Positions 19,103 through 29,322 of a stretch of DNA of 48,038 nucleotides are shown here, piece after piece. The DNA is from Pseudomonadales bacterium (GTDB lineage: Bacteria; Pseudomonadota; Gammaproteobacteria; Pseudomonadales; Azotimanducaceae): the NCBI GenBank assembly GCA_007130155.1, contig SLTB01000283.1, forward strand, positions 1 to 48,038, in the 5' to 3' direction. Position 1 is the stretch's first letter. Each line of letters begins with the position of its first letter. The notes below the pieces were generated by a model. The model did no database searches. It worked only from the letters and a program-made list of their open reading frames with translations, and was not told the DNA's origin. A program made the translations under genes and the position numbers.

Positions 19103-21478
19103 CTACATCCGATAGGTCAGCTGCAGGTTCACGGCCCGCCCGCGCTGGACAACGGCCTGGGTGTCGGCGGGGATACCCTGTGGCGTCCCCGTCCCGCCGC
19201 CGGTGGTGGGCGTGGCTCCGGCGCCGGTGAAGGTGTACTTGTCGGTCAGGTTGCGACCCAGCAGCGCCAGTTCCCAGCGGGCATCGTCGCTCATGATCCG
19301 GGCAGAGGCGTTGAGCTTCCAGTAACTTCCCTGAATGGTGAACGGAGAGTGCTGCGTGCTGGCGTTGAAGCTTCCCGAGTAGCTCGCATTGGCCGCGATC
19401 GCCATGTTCCAGCCCGGCACAATGGCCCGCTGATAGTCGAAGCCGATCAGCCCGCTCACCTTGGCTGCAGTTGCCAGCCGTTCACCGGTCAGGTCCTGCT
19501 GCGTGAACGCGTTGCCAATCTGAACGAGATCGCAGCCCTGATCCGGCCGCTGGCCTGCCCAGCAGTCGCCGATGAAGTCATCGTATTCGGTGTCGAGCAG
19601 GTTCAGGGCGCCGATCAGGGTCAGGCCGTCCACGGCGGCGGGCAACCACAGGGCTTCCAGCTCGAGACCGAGGATGGTGGCCTTGGCGACGTTGAGGATG
19701 CGCAGGGTGGTGGTGTCGGGGTCGAAATTGCCCAGCTGCAGGTCCGAGTAGCGGTAGCGGAAGGCCGTGGCGTTCAGCCGCAGCGTGTTGTCGAGCCAAG
19801 TGGATTTCATCCCGGCTTCGAAGCCCTCGACCTCCTCTTCATCGTAACGCAGCTCGTGGGGCCCGGGCCCGGCGAATGCCGGGTTGAAGCTGCCGTCGAG
19901 ACCGCCGGATTTGAAGCCCTGCTTGTAGGAGGCGAAGAACATCAGGTCGTTGCGCGGACGCCAGGTGGTGGTGACTTCGGGAGAGAGGTTGCTCCAACTT
20001 TCCGAGTCTGCGGTGGTGTTGACCGGATTACCGAAGGATGCGACGTCGACCTTCTTTCGCTCCCGGCTGTAGCGTGCGCCGGCAGACACCTCGATGTCGC
20101 TGGTGATGTCCCACAGGAGCTGACCAAAGACGGACCATGCGCGCTGATCCTGGGTCATACGCTGGCTGCCGACCGGAAGGGGTATGAACACACCTGCCAG
20201 CGCCTCGGTGAGGGCGGGTGCGAGATAAGCCGCAGTTTCGGTGACGGCGTCTTTCTCCTCGTAGTAGCCGCCGATCAGGAAGTTGACGGGGCCTTCGAAG
20301 CCGGAAGCGAGGCGCAGTTCCTGGCTGATCTGTTCGTGGCCGTATACCGTGGCGCGCATGATGCGGTTGGCTGGTTCGAAACCGAATTCGCCCTGCTCGT
20401 CTTCGTCGAGGTCGATATAGCCGGTCACCGAAGTCAGGGTGAAGCCGTTGGGGAGCATGTAATCCAGTTCCAGGCTGGCGATCTGCATGCTCGTGTCCTG
20501 CAGGCCTTCGGGCTTCGAGGGATCGAACAGCGGGTCGGCCGCCAGCACGTCGGGGTGCAGGTTGCCAGAGAAGGACACGCCGTCGGCACGGCAGTCGTCG
20601 ATCTGAATGAAGGCCTGGGGAACGCCGAGTGGGCAGGCGACGCGTTCATTCAAGGCGCTGCCACCACGGTTGCGCTCGTCCTCGTAGTGGGTGAACTTGG
20701 CGCGGATCTGCAGCTGCTCGTTGGGATTGGCCAGCAGGGTGCCGCGCAGAAACAGGCTGTCGCCATTGGGATAGCGGCTCGGCTGGGGCTCGAAGGCCAG
20801 CCCCGGAACGTCGGCTCCGACGAATTTCCGATGGCCATCGGACTTGGTGTAGGCGGCTGCCAGACGGACGCCCACCTGATCGGAAAGCGGTGCCGAGATG
20901 ACGCCACGAACGATGCGCTCGTCGGCCTCGAACTCGTAGGTGCCGGAAAGCTCCAGCTCGAACTCGTCGCCCGGATCGGCGGTGCGGAAGGCCAGTACGC
21001 CGCCCGGACTGTTCTTTCCGAAGAACAGGGCCTGGGGACCGCGCAGGACGTCGATCTGCTGAACGTCGAACATGGAGGCACGCGCGATGTGCCCGGTGTT
21101 GACCGGGATGCCGTCAATGTTGATGGCCACGGCCTGATCGATGAGGGCGCTGGTTCCGGAAGATCCGATACCACGCAGGAAGATGCTGGTGCCGGTCTGG
21201 CCGCTGCTGTCGCTGACCAGCATGCCCGGCGTGAACTCGGCGACATCCTCGACCCGGTCGAGACGGAAGGTCTCTGCGAAATCCGCCGTGAACGAGGTCA
21301 CGGCCACCGGCGTGTCCTGCAGCGATTCCTCCCGCTTGCGGGCGGTCACCACGATCTCCTCGATCTGGCGTGACGCGCTGCTGCCTGCCGGCTGCTGTGA
21401 CAGGGCAGGTGCTGCGGTAATGAGTCCGGATGTCAGTAGCGCCAGCGTCCAAGCCGGTCGTGGGCAGCGTCCCGTCAT
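19103..21478 (-). CDS. TonB-dependent receptor
   Basis: 791 aa; signal peptide; IEEIVVTARKREESLQDTPVAVTSF TonB box/plug; LRGPQALFFGKNSPGGVLAF; C-terminal GRAVNLQLTYRM. Confidence 0.95.
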   Translation of the reverse strand: MTGRCPRPAWTLALLTSGLITAAPALSQQPAGSSASRQIEEIVVTARKREESLQDTPVAVTSFTADFAETFRLDRVEDVAEFTPGMLVSDSSGQTGTSIFLRGIGSSGTSALIDQAVAINIDGIPVNTGHIARASMFDVQQIDVLRGPQALFFGKNSPGGVLAFRTADPGDEFELELSGTYEFEADERIVRGVISAPLSDQVGVRLAAAYTKSDGHRKFVGADVPGLAFEPQPSRYPNGDSLFLRGTLLANPNEQLQIRAKFTHYEDERNRGGSALNERVACPLGVPQAFIQIDDCRADGVSFSGNLHPDVLAADPLFDPSKPEGLQDTSMQIASLELDYMLPNGFTLTSVTGYIDLDEDEQGEFGFEPANRIMRATVYGHEQISQELRLASGFEGPVNFLIGGYYEEKDAVTETAAYLAPALTEALAGVFIPLPVGSQRMTQDQRAWSVFGQLLWDITSDIEVSAGARYSRERKKVDVASFGNPVNTTADSESWSNLSPEVTTTWRPRNDLMFFASYKQGFKSGGLDGSFNPAFAGPGPHELRYDEEEVEGFEAGMKSTWLDNTLRLNATAFRYRYSDLQLGNFDPDTTTLRILNVAKATILGLELEALWLPAAVDGLTLIGALNLLDTEYDDFIGDCWAGQRPDQGCDLVQIGNAFTQQDLTGERLATAAKVSGLIGFDYQRAIVPGWNMAIAANASYSGSFNASTQHSPFTIQGSYWKLNASARIMSDDARWELALLGRNLTDKYTFTGAGATPTTGGGTGTPQGIPADTQAVVQRGRAVNLQLTYRM

Positions 21479-21749
21479 GATGTGTCCCCTCTCAGAATGT
21501 CATGGTGGCCGTCTCACCAGTGCTGCCGGTGTTTCGCGTCTGCAAACGCCTTGCCGGCTCGATGGCTGCTCAGCCCCTTGGGTCTCTCCTGTGCATCCAC
21601 GTCTTGCGCGCGGTAGCACAACGCTGAAGGCTGGCAACCAACTGGCGGCATGTTTGACCTTCATGCGTGCAGGAATTAGCACGGCGCCTGGAGGTGGTCA
21701 AGTCAGGAGCAGGAAGTTGCAACGCAAGACTTGTCCCTTTCTGCCCAGC

Positions 21750-22175
21750 CTACGGCGTCGTCACTCCCTCACTGTAATGCTCCGCGAACGCTGCCTTCGG
21801 CGGAATCGGCTTGATGATGTCGATCAGCACGCCATTGGGATCTGCTGTGATGAAGTGGCGCTGGCCGAAGTCCTCGTCGCGCAGGCTCAGCAGGATCGGC
21901 AAGTCGGCGGCCTGTGCCCTTGCATATTCCGCATCGGGATCTTCGACCTCGAAGTTGAGGATCAATCCGGACACCCGGCCCCGGGTGGAAGCGGGGATCG
22001 TGCTATGGCTGCCATCGATGACGGCCAGATTGACGCTGTCGTCCACGGTCGACTGCATGTGCACATACCAGTCGATCTCGAACAGCGCCTGGAAATGGAA
22101 GTGCTCGATGTAGAAGGCCGCGGTGCCGGCGACGTCGTCGGTCATGATGACAGGGTAGTAGCTGCTGCAGCGCAT
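21750..22175 (-). CDS. VOC/glyoxalase-bleomycin resistance superfamily protein
   Basis: 141 aa; [36 protein letters not shown] ... [23 protein letters not shown]. Confidence 0.85.
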   Translation of the reverse strand: MRCSSYYPVIMTDDVAGTAAFYIEHFHFQALFEIDWYVHMQSTVDDSVNLAVIDGSHSTIPASTRGRVSGLILNFEVEDPDAEYARAQAADLPILLSLRDEDFGQRHFITADPNGVLIDIIKPIPPKAAFAEHYSEGVTTP

Positions 22176-22200
22176 GGCGCTTCTCCTTGTCGAAAGATAG

Positions 22201-22217
22201 ACATACAGGCTGTATGT
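22201..22217. promoter_or_regulatory. Inverted repeat ACATACAG-G-CTGTATGT, candidate TetR operator
   Basis: Perfect 8-bp arms, 1-nt centre, between divergent VOC and TetR genes and abutting the TetR start codon. Confidence 0.65.
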
Positions 22218-22817
22218 ATGCCAGTAGATTCCGCTCGCCGATCCAATCGTGAGCGCAGCGAAGCGACCCGCGCGCTACTGCTCGAGGCTGCGCGCAAGCT
22301 GGTCGTGACCAAGGGCTATGCCGATACGGGCACACCCGAGATCGTCGCTGCCGCGGGCGTTACCCGCGGGGCTCTCTATCATCACTTCGACGACAAACAG
22401 GCGCTGTTCCGCGCCGTGGTGGAGCAGGAGTCGGCGGCGGTCGCCGCGGAGATCGAGCGCGCCACCGCTAACCTACCCTCCATCCGAGAGGCGCTGCTGA
22501 AGGGCGGCGAGGCCTTCCTGCGGGCCATGTCCCAGGCGGGACGTACGAGCCTGCTGTTGCTGGATGGCCCGGCTGTGCTCGGCCGCGCAGAGATGAATGT
22601 GATCGACGACGCCCACGGTGCCCGGACCCTGCGCGAGGGGATCAGCGACGCCATGGGCCAGGGGGTGATGCGGTCACTGCCGGCGGATGCGCTGATGGCG
22701 GTGCTGGCGGCCGCTTTCGACCGGGCGGCCCTGGACATCGAATCCGGGGGCAGGAAGAAGGACTATCGGCAGGTGATCGAGGGCTTGGTGGGTGGGCTGT
22801 TCAGCGAGGGTCCCTGA
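22218..22817 (+). CDS. TetR/AcrR family regulator
   Basis: ATG at 22218 ([67 protein letters not shown]). Confidence 0.92.
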   Translation: MPVDSARRSNRERSEATRALLLEAARKLVVTKGYADTGTPEIVAAAGVTRGALYHHFDDKQALFRAVVEQESAAVAAEIERATANLPSIREALLKGGEAFLRAMSQAGRTSLLLLDGPAVLGRAEMNVIDDAHGARTLREGISDAMGQGVMRSLPADALMAVLAAAFDRAALDIESGGRKKDYRQVIEGLVGGLFSEGP

Positions 22818-22822
22818 TGCCT

Positions 22823-23425
22823 TCACTTCAGGGCCCGCAGCCAGAGTTCCAGCATTTCATGAACCAATCCTTCTGTGGGCAGGTCATCGGGCGGGTCCAG
22901 CACGGCACCGTGAATCTGTGCTTCGATGGCTTGCACGAGCAGCAGGCCGCGGGTCGCAGGCAGCGCTCCACCGACGCCCAACCGCTGTAATTGCTCTGCC
23001 ACGGCCGTGGCCAACTGCCGTTCGAGGCTGCGCAGACGTGCGGCCATCTCCGGCGTCCGCGGCGTCTGATCGAAAAGTAGCCGATGCATGGCCGGATCCT
23101 GCCGGTGCAGCGCCACGACGGCGTCGATGAGCCGGGTCAGCGTGCCTTGCAGATCTGGCTGATCCCGCTGCAGCGCGACGAAGACTTCGACCAGCACGTC
23201 GGTGGCCTCGCTGAGATGCCGCTCAGCAAGGGCCATCAGCAAGGCGTCCTTGTCGGGAAAGTACTGGTAGAGCGAACCGATGGAGACACCGGCGCGTTCG
23301 GCGACCTTGTTGGTGGTCGTGGCGGCGTAGCCCATCTGGCCGAAAAGCTGAGCAGCTGCATCGAGAATGGCATCCCATGTGGCGCGAGAGCGCTGTTGTC
23401 GCGGCTGTTTGCGAGGTCGGCTCAT
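22823..23425 (-). CDS. TetR/AcrR family regulator
   Basis: Internal start MSRPRKQPRQQRSRATWDAILDAAAQLFGQMGYAATTTNKVAERAGVSIGSLYQYFPDKDALLMAL. Confidence 0.92.
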   Translation of the reverse strand: MSRPRKQPRQQRSRATWDAILDAAAQLFGQMGYAATTTNKVAERAGVSIGSLYQYFPDKDALLMALAERHLSEATDVLVEVFVALQRDQPDLQGTLTRLIDAVVALHRQDPAMHRLLFDQTPRTPEMAARLRSLERQLATAVAEQLQRLGVGGALPATRGLLLVQAIEAQIHGAVLDPPDDLPTEGLVHEMLELWLRALK

Positions 23426-23472
23426 GGGGGAAAACGCGAGTAGTGGTGCTGAGGAATAAACGTGAGAATTAC

Positions 23473-23488
23473 TCAGGTTATAACCTGA
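23473..23488. promoter_or_regulatory. Perfect 16-bp palindrome TCAGGTTATAACCTGA, candidate TetR operator
   Basis: Between divergent TetR (22823..23425 -) and alpha/beta hydrolase (23517 +). Confidence 0.65.
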
Positions 23489-23516
23489 AGTCAATTCCAC
23501 CGCGGAGGTCCAGCCC

Positions 23517-24500
23517 ATGTCCACAACCCACGGCCACGCCCAGTACGTGGCCTGTCTCCCTAAGCCCTGGCGGCAGCAGGCCCGGGCTGAACCTGAATCG
23601 ACCTGGTGGCGATGGCGCGACGCGAGCATCCACATTGCCCGTGTGCGGAACCCCGCTGCTCGCGTCCGCATGGTGATCCTGCACGGGGGCGGGGGGCATG
23701 CGGATGCCCTCTGGCCGCTGGCGGCGCTCGCTGCAGCCCTGGGCTACGAGGTGCTGATGCCGGATTTGCCGGGTTATGGTCGAAGTGAATTTCCGGACCT
23801 GGGCCGTGTTCGCTACCAGGACTGGGTGGACTGCGTGTCCGAACTGCTGCGCGCTGAGACGGCCGACGACCCACGCCCGCTGGTGCTGGCCGGCGCCAGC
23901 ATGGGCGGCATGCTCGCCTATGCGGCAGCCGCCAGGACCGGTGTGGTGTCTCATCTTCTGGTCACCTGCCTCCTCGATCCAGCCGATGCAGTCACTTGGC
24001 CGGCGCTCAATCGCTGGGGTGGCGCCACCACCCTGCGTCTTCTGCGTCCCCTGCTGCGCCGCGTCGGCCCGCGGCTGGGACGATGGCGCGTGCCCCTTCG
24101 CTGGCTGGTACCCATGGACAAAATCGCCAATCAGCCCGAGCTGGCGCGATTGTGTCTGACCGACCCGCGAGGGGGCGGAGGCCGGATTGCCCTCGGGTTT
24201 CTTTCCAGCTACCTGTTCTCCGAATTGGAACGGCCACCCGAGGCGTTTCAGGCGCCCCCCGTGACGCTGGTCCATCCGGGTGATGATCGCTGGACGCCGC
24301 CGGCCATGAGTCTCGGGTTCTTCGGCCGGATCGCGGCGCCGACGCGCTACGTCCTGCTCGAGAACGCCGGCCATTTTCCTGTCGAGGATCCAGGGCTCCA
24401 AACACTGGTCAACGTGATGGCTGAGATACATGGCGTGCTGGCGCATCCCGAGCTGCTGCCGTCGGCACCTCGAGGCTGTGGTGTGGCATCGAAGGCGTGA
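23517..24500 (+). CDS. Alpha/beta hydrolase
   Basis: GASMGG nucleophile elbow; DLPGYGRSEFPDLGRVRYQDWVDCV; LENAGHFPVEDPG His region. Confidence 0.88.
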   Translation: MSTTHGHAQYVACLPKPWRQQARAEPESTWWRWRDASIHIARVRNPAARVRMVILHGGGGHADALWPLAALAAALGYEVLMPDLPGYGRSEFPDLGRVRYQDWVDCVSELLRAETADDPRPLVLAGASMGGMLAYAAAARTGVVSHLLVTCLLDPADAVTWPALNRWGGATTLRLLRPLLRRVGPRLGRWRVPLRWLVPMDKIANQPELARLCLTDPRGGGGRIALGFLSSYLFSELERPPEAFQAPPVTLVHPGDDRWTPPAMSLGFFGRIAAPTRYVLLENAGHFPVEDPGLQTLVNVMAEIHGVLAHPELLPSAPRGCGVASKA

Positions 24501-24555
24501 TCGAGGGCTTTTGCACTGTGTAATCTGCCGCACTTGTCACATTGGAGGTGCCTCC

Positions 24556-24696
24556 GTGTCCGTGAACGAACGGTCGGCAGCAATTGACGTCTTGGTGGTG
24601 GGTGCGGGCGCGCCTTCACGGAAAGCCAGACCTTCGGTTTTCCCTTCGACCACGGGCGTCGAGCTGCCGGCACGGGCCTGCTTCTTCCTCAAATGA
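24556..24696 (+). pseudogene. NAD(P)/FAD-dependent oxidoreductase remnant (N-terminus with internal deletion)
   Basis: VSVNERSAAIDVLVVGAG dinucleotide-binding start, then AFTESQTFGFPFDHGRRAAG in another frame. Confidence 0.5.
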
Positions 24697-25489
24697 AGAC
24701 GATTCTGCACACCAACTCCGGTGGACGCGGGCACTGGGTGGGCAACGGCTTTCCTGTCCGCTCGCTGTTCTCCTACCACGAGCAGGCCGAGGCCCTGAGC
24801 CCCTGCCTGCTGCTCGACTACGCGGGACCAGCTGAATTTCAGCCCACCGAAAACCGGCGCGGAGTCGGGCTGCACCCTCACCGTGGCTTCGAGACCGTGA
24901 CCATCGTCTATCAGGGTGAGGTGGCCCATCACGACACGACGGGCAGCGGCGGGCTGATCGGCCCGGGTGATGTGCAGTGGATGACCGCAGGCGCGGGCCT
25001 CATGCACGAGGAGTATCACGGCGACCGCTTTGCCGAGACCGGCGGCACCCTGGAGATGGTGCAGCTCTGGGTCAATCTGCCGGCCCGGGACAAGTGGGTG
25101 GACTCGGCCTATCGGGCCATCACTGCCGACGACATTCCGGTGATGGATCTTCCGGATGGCGCCGGCAGTCTGCGGGTCATCGCCGGTGCCTATGGCGGAC
25201 GAAGCTGACCCTGCCGGAAGGTTGGGGCGGGGCGCTGGTGACCCTGCGCGGCCCGGTGCTGATCAACGACAGCACGATCAGCCGGGATGCCGAACTGGCC
25301 GTGCTGAGCCGGGACGGTAGCGGTGTGACGCTTGAAGCCAACGCCGATGCGACGGTGCTGCTGCTCAGCGGTGCGCCCATCGACGAGCCGGTGGTCGGTC
25401 ACGGTCCCTTCGTGATGAACACCACCGAGGAGATCCGTCAGGCCGTCAGTGATTTCCAGAGTGGCCGTTTCGCTCTCAGCCAAGCTTGA
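24693..25489 (+). pseudogene. Pirin family protein with a frameshift near 25195
   Basis: VGNGFPVRSLFSYHEQAEALSPCLLLDYAGPAEFQP...GVGLHPHRGFETVTIVYQGEVAHHDTTGSGGLIGPGDVQWMTAGAGLMHEEYH (24693..25208), continued as LTLPEGWGGALVTLRGPVLI...MNTTEEIRQAVSDFQSGRF in another frame. Confidence 0.82.
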
Positions 25490-25563
25490 ACCCGGCGCCA
25501 TCGGCCCAGGCCGCTGGCGCCAGCCACCCGGGATCATCCCGGTACAACCTGCGGAGGTGAACC

Positions 25564-25891
25564 ATGAAGACGTCATACAAGCGGCTGGACAAGAATGCTG
25601 ATCATGGCCGGTGTCGTCACCGAGGTCTGTGTGGCCTTCCCGACGCTCTCGGCGCTGGCCGAGGACTTCGAGGTCTTCGTGGTCAGGGACGCCTCGGGGA
25701 CGTTCAACGCGATCACCCGCGATACGGCCTGGGAGCGCATGTCCCAGGCGGGCGCCCAGCTCATGAGCTGGTTCGGCGTGGCCTGTGAACTGCACCGGGG
25801 CTGGCGCAACGACGTCGAGGGGCTGGGCACGCTGTTCGCCAATCACATCCCGGATTACCGGAATCTGATGAACAGCTACAGCAGGTCCTGA
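25564..25891 (+). pseudogene. Isochorismatase-family (YcaC-like) hydrolase with internal deletion
   Basis: MKTSYKRLDKN N-terminus adjoins LIMAGVVTEVCVAFPTLSALAEDFEVFVVRDASGTFNAITRDTAWERMSQAGAQLMSWFGVACELHRGWRN; the expected N-terminal catalytic region between them is missing. Confidence 0.75.
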
Positions 25892-25990
25892 TCAGGTGCA
25901 TACGGGCGAAATCGAGTCGGCATCGGTGGCGGCTTCCGCTACCTGAAGTGCTACGCCATTATCGCAGACTGGTTTCTACCGCGCAGACTC

Positions 25991-26453
25991 CTAGGTGCGG
26001 CATTCGAAGTAGCGGTGCTTCCAGGCATCGAGCGCCGCTCCCGGCTCATTCAGCCTGCAGGACTGACGACAGGCGCGCACCTGCCGCTCGAGCTGCGCCG
26101 CCGTATGCTCGAGACCGGCCTCGACCCAATCCTGCTCCGTGTCCGGTTCGGCCACCCGGGTGATGGCCCGGACCTTGGAGTAGCTCAATTCACCGATGCG
26201 AACCTTCTTGCGAATGAGCGGGAGATCCGCCAACTTCCTGGCTACCCGGACCTTCTCCCGGGCGGTGACCATATCGAAGCCGCAGCGCCAGACCAGCCAG
26301 TGGGCGCAGCTTGGCATGGACGTCTTCCAGGGGTTCAGCAGATCGAGGCGGCGTGAGGTCGAGGGGCTGAAACATGCCGCCGTGCATGCGGCCGCAGAGG
26401 TCGATGATGCGCGCGCTCAGATCGTCGAAGGTGTCGGGAGATGCCTATTCCAT
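25991..26453 (-). pseudogene. DUF222/HNH (13E12 repeat) endonuclease relic, N-terminal part only
   Basis: Starts ATG GAA TAG GCA TCT (compare MEQAS of the intact copy), has a frameshift, then MPSCAHWLVWRCGFDMVTAREKVRVARKLADLPLIRKKVRIGELSYSKVRAITRVAEPDTEQDWVEAGLEHTAAQLERQVR; ends at CRT*. Confidence 0.88.
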
Positions 26454-26470
26454 GGCGATGACTCGGTTAA

Positions 26471-26490
26471 AAATGTATATAAGTACAGTA
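26471..26490 (-). promoter_or_regulatory. Degenerate LexA/SOS-box-like sequence upstream of the HNH relic
   Basis: Minus strand TACTGT-ACTTATAT-ACATTT; left half matches TACTGT, right half degraded. Confidence 0.5.
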
Positions 26491-26635
26491 TTTTGAGCGC
26501 CTCAAAGGGTCAAGAGAAAAGAGCGAAAAAGACTGTAATCTTCGAGCCGAATCGATGAGCGTTCGGTCGAGGCATGGGTATGGGAGGGGGCTGTCTCAGT
26601 CAGTGACTGGCAGCCCCCTCATCATGGATGGAAGG

Positions 26636-29104
26636 TCAGAAGTTCCAGGTTGCCTGCAGCCAAAGCTGTCGACCCCGTTGCAGGCGAACGATCGAGTCGG
26701 GCAAGGGTTGGTTCTGTGCAGCAGGTACACCGGAGGCTCCGCCGGTGATGGGACGGGCCTGGCCCGGTCCGGCAATCGTCTTGTTGGTGAGGTTCCTTCC
26801 CACCATGGCTACCGTCCATCGTTCGCTGGGCGAGTGGAGGGTGATGGAACCGTCGATGGCGAAGTAACTGGATTGCTCCGTATCCGGGATCCTGTCGACG
26901 CTCGTTCCATAATCGTCGGAGTAGCGGCCGTCTGCGGTAAAGGCGGCGACGTAGCCTGAGCGACCAACCGGAAGGTTGTAGCTGACGCCACCGTGAGCGA
27001 CCCATCGGGGCGCGAAGCGCAGATCGGTACCGGCAAGATCCTGGGTGCGGAATCTTTGGGCTGCGGGGTCGAATGCGGAGGCGCAACCGGCTTCGATCGA
27101 CTGGCCCGCAAAGCATGACGCGAAGAATTCACCGTAACGGGCTCGGTTGTAGGCCAGCGCGCCCCTGACCGAGAACTGCTCGGTAGTCAGCCATTCGAAC
27201 TCGAGTTCGACGCCGGTCGTCCGGGCCTTCGCCGCATTGCCGATATTGAAGGTGATCGTCTCGGTATCCAGTTGCTGAACCTGGAGGTTGTCGAAATCGT
27301 ATCGGTAGGCGATGAGGCTGGCAGCAAGTGTCCGGTCAAGGAGCAAGGCCTTGGCACCGATCTCGAATCCGGACGCTTCCTCACTCTCGAAAGTCAGATC
27401 GTCAGGACCCTTGCCGGCCCCCAGCAGGAAGCTCATGTCGAAGCCACCGGACTTGAATCCCTCGCGGTAGGCGACGAACAGCGTCAGGCGCTCATCCGCC
27501 CGCCAGGACAGGGTGGCCTGGGGCGACCAGTTCTTGTCCTTGAACCTCGCTGCGATGGCTGCATCCGAAAGCGGTCCGAGGAGAAATTCGTGGACGAACG
27601 TCGGCGCGATCTCCGAGTCTTTCTTCTCGCGCGTATACCGGACACCGGTAGCGAGCTCGACTTCCGGTGTGATGTCCCAGGTCAACTCGGCGTAGGCCGA
27701 CCAGGACGTGCTGTCCTCCCGTGCCGGCTTGTCCCAGGTCCAGAGCCGGCCATTGCGGCTGTCCGGCGGCAGTGGAGCCACCCGGGACGAATTCCTGAAG
27801 TCGTAATCGTAGGTCGAGTAGTGCAGGCCCCCAAGAATGTTGATGTTGCCTTCCCAGTTGGTGGCGATCCGGAACTCCTGGCTCCATGCATCGTACTCTG
27901 AGGACTCGTAAAACGGCACTTGCGCGTCATCCGAGTAGGTGGCGTTTTCCGTCTGCTCAGCCTCGTACTGCTGATAAGCCGTTACGGATTCGATGGTGAA
28001 GGAATCGAAGTCGTACTTCAGCGACAGGGACGTCGTCCAAGCCTCGAAGTCGGTGAAATAGTCTCCTCGTCCGAACTCTTCCGGCTCTGGAGCGAACAAC
28101 TCCGGAGAAGGCAGCCCTCGTGAACGTCTGAAGTTCTTTTCGCATTCCTCAGATGGCGACGGAACACCGAAAACCGGCTGCGCGGCGCCACCTGGGCCCC
28201 TACACTGGATCAGCATTTCCCGACCCAGGTTTCCGTTGTCCTTGTTGCGGGCATAGGACGCTTTGAAAAGGGCTTCCAACTCAGCGGTGGGCGTCCAACG
28301 CAGGGTCAGCCTTGCCAAAGATTCCTCTGTCTCAGGAAGCTTACGATCGTTCCCGGCTCCCGGAAGATCGAATCCGAGGGGATCGACGCCTGTTTGCGGC
28401 AGGGAGGTGTTTGTGATCCATCCGTCCTGTTCCGTATAGCGACCGGCAAGCCGGACGCCCAGCGTTTCCGAGAGCGGAATGGATACACCGCCTTCGATCA
28501 AGCGTTGGTCGGCGCGGAATTCGTTACCCATCCTGATGTTGGCCTCGAACTCCTCGCCTGGATTTCTGGTGTTCAGGATGACCAGACCGGCCGAGTTGTT
28601 CTTGCCGAAGTAGAGCGCCTGAGGTCCTTTCAGAACCTCCAGTTGCTCAAGGTCGAAAAACCCCTGGTTTATCCATCGTCCCCGGTCGTGATAAACCCCG
28701 TCGATCAGAAGTCCGACGGCGGATGAAAACCCCGCGCTTCCAGATCCGGTTCCCACTCCGCGCAAATGCATGGTCGAGGCTGTGCCGGAAGATCCGTAGT
28801 CCACCTGAAGATTGGGGATGTAATCCGCCATGGCGTTGAGATCGGTCAGCGCCATGCGATCGATGACCTCGCCCGTAATGGCGGTGACCGCGATGGGCGC
28901 CTCCTGAAGCGTCTCCTCCCGCTGGCGAGCCCGGACGATGATCTGCTCAATGACTGCGCCACTGCGTGCCCTTTCCGTGGTAGCAGGATTGCTTTGTGCG
29001 AGAACGGGAGTGGTCCCTGTCGCAACAGAGAAGACTAGTGGCAGGCAAAGGAGAGCGGGGCGGAATGGATGGAGCATCCCGCTGCGATTTGTTCGCGATT
29101 CCAT
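26636..29104 (-). CDS. TonB-dependent receptor
   Basis: 822 aa; IEQIIVRARQREETLQEAPIAVTAITGEVIDRM; LKGPQALYFGKNNSAGLVILNTRNPGEEFEA; C-terminal aromatic ending LQATWNF. Confidence 0.95.
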   Translation of the reverse strand: MESRTNRSGMLHPFRPALLCLPLVFSVATGTTPVLAQSNPATTERARSGAVIEQIIVRARQREETLQEAPIAVTAITGEVIDRMALTDLNAMADYIPNLQVDYGSSGTASTMHLRGVGTGSGSAGFSSAVGLLIDGVYHDRGRWINQGFFDLEQLEVLKGPQALYFGKNNSAGLVILNTRNPGEEFEANIRMGNEFRADQRLIEGGVSIPLSETLGVRLAGRYTEQDGWITNTSLPQTGVDPLGFDLPGAGNDRKLPETEESLARLTLRWTPTAELEALFKASYARNKDNGNLGREMLIQCRGPGGAAQPVFGVPSPSEECEKNFRRSRGLPSPELFAPEPEEFGRGDYFTDFEAWTTSLSLKYDFDSFTIESVTAYQQYEAEQTENATYSDDAQVPFYESSEYDAWSQEFRIATNWEGNINILGGLHYSTYDYDFRNSSRVAPLPPDSRNGRLWTWDKPAREDSTSWSAYAELTWDITPEVELATGVRYTREKKDSEIAPTFVHEFLLGPLSDAAIAARFKDKNWSPQATLSWRADERLTLFVAYREGFKSGGFDMSFLLGAGKGPDDLTFESEEASGFEIGAKALLLDRTLAASLIAYRYDFDNLQVQQLDTETITFNIGNAAKARTTGVELEFEWLTTEQFSVRGALAYNRARYGEFFASCFAGQSIEAGCASAFDPAAQRFRTQDLAGTDLRFAPRWVAHGGVSYNLPVGRSGYVAAFTADGRYSDDYGTSVDRIPDTEQSSYFAIDGSITLHSPSERWTVAMVGRNLTNKTIAGPGQARPITGGASGVPAAQNQPLPDSIVRLQRGRQLWLQATWNF

Positions 29105-29118
29105 ATATATCCCCTCGC

Positions 29119-29140
29119 TATAATAATAAGTTTTATTATA
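29119..29140. promoter_or_regulatory. AT-rich inverted repeat TATAATAA-TAAGTT-TTATTATA upstream of the TBDR gene
   Basis: Perfect 8-bp arms, 6-nt spacer, 15 bp upstream of the start codon at 29104. Confidence 0.45.
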
Positions 29141-29278
29141 AATTATGCATGGGTGAATTATTTAAGCACGCATGACTTGTATTTGCCGCGATGCTAGGCT
29201 CGGGCCATCATGGCTGTCAAGCAGGTTGCCATGGCTCTTTATGATTAGCGGAATCACCGGCGAGCGGGTGTTGATTAA

Positions 29279-29304
29279 TAGCACTACCGGTTAGCACTAC
29301 CGGT
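29279..29304 (+). repeat. Tandem direct repeat of TAGCACTACCGGT (2 copies) upstream of the P450 gene
   Basis: 29279-29291 and 29292-29304 are identical 13-mers; P450 start at 29323. Confidence 0.75.
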
Positions 29305-29322
29305 TAAAGGAGGGGCCATTCA

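Noticed and set aside
19349-21373. 674-aa plus-strand ORF opposite the TonB receptor
   Set aside because: Antisense shadow ORF of a clearly coding GC-rich gene; no recognisable domain.
21141-22817. 558-aa plus-strand ORF as one protein
   Set aside because: Only the last 199 residues (from 22218) are a TetR regulator; the rest is antisense to TBDR and VOC genes.
25196-25208. TGA in the pirin gene as a second selenocysteine codon
   Set aside because: The downstream pirin homology is in a different frame, so it is a frameshift, and the same frame hits further stops.
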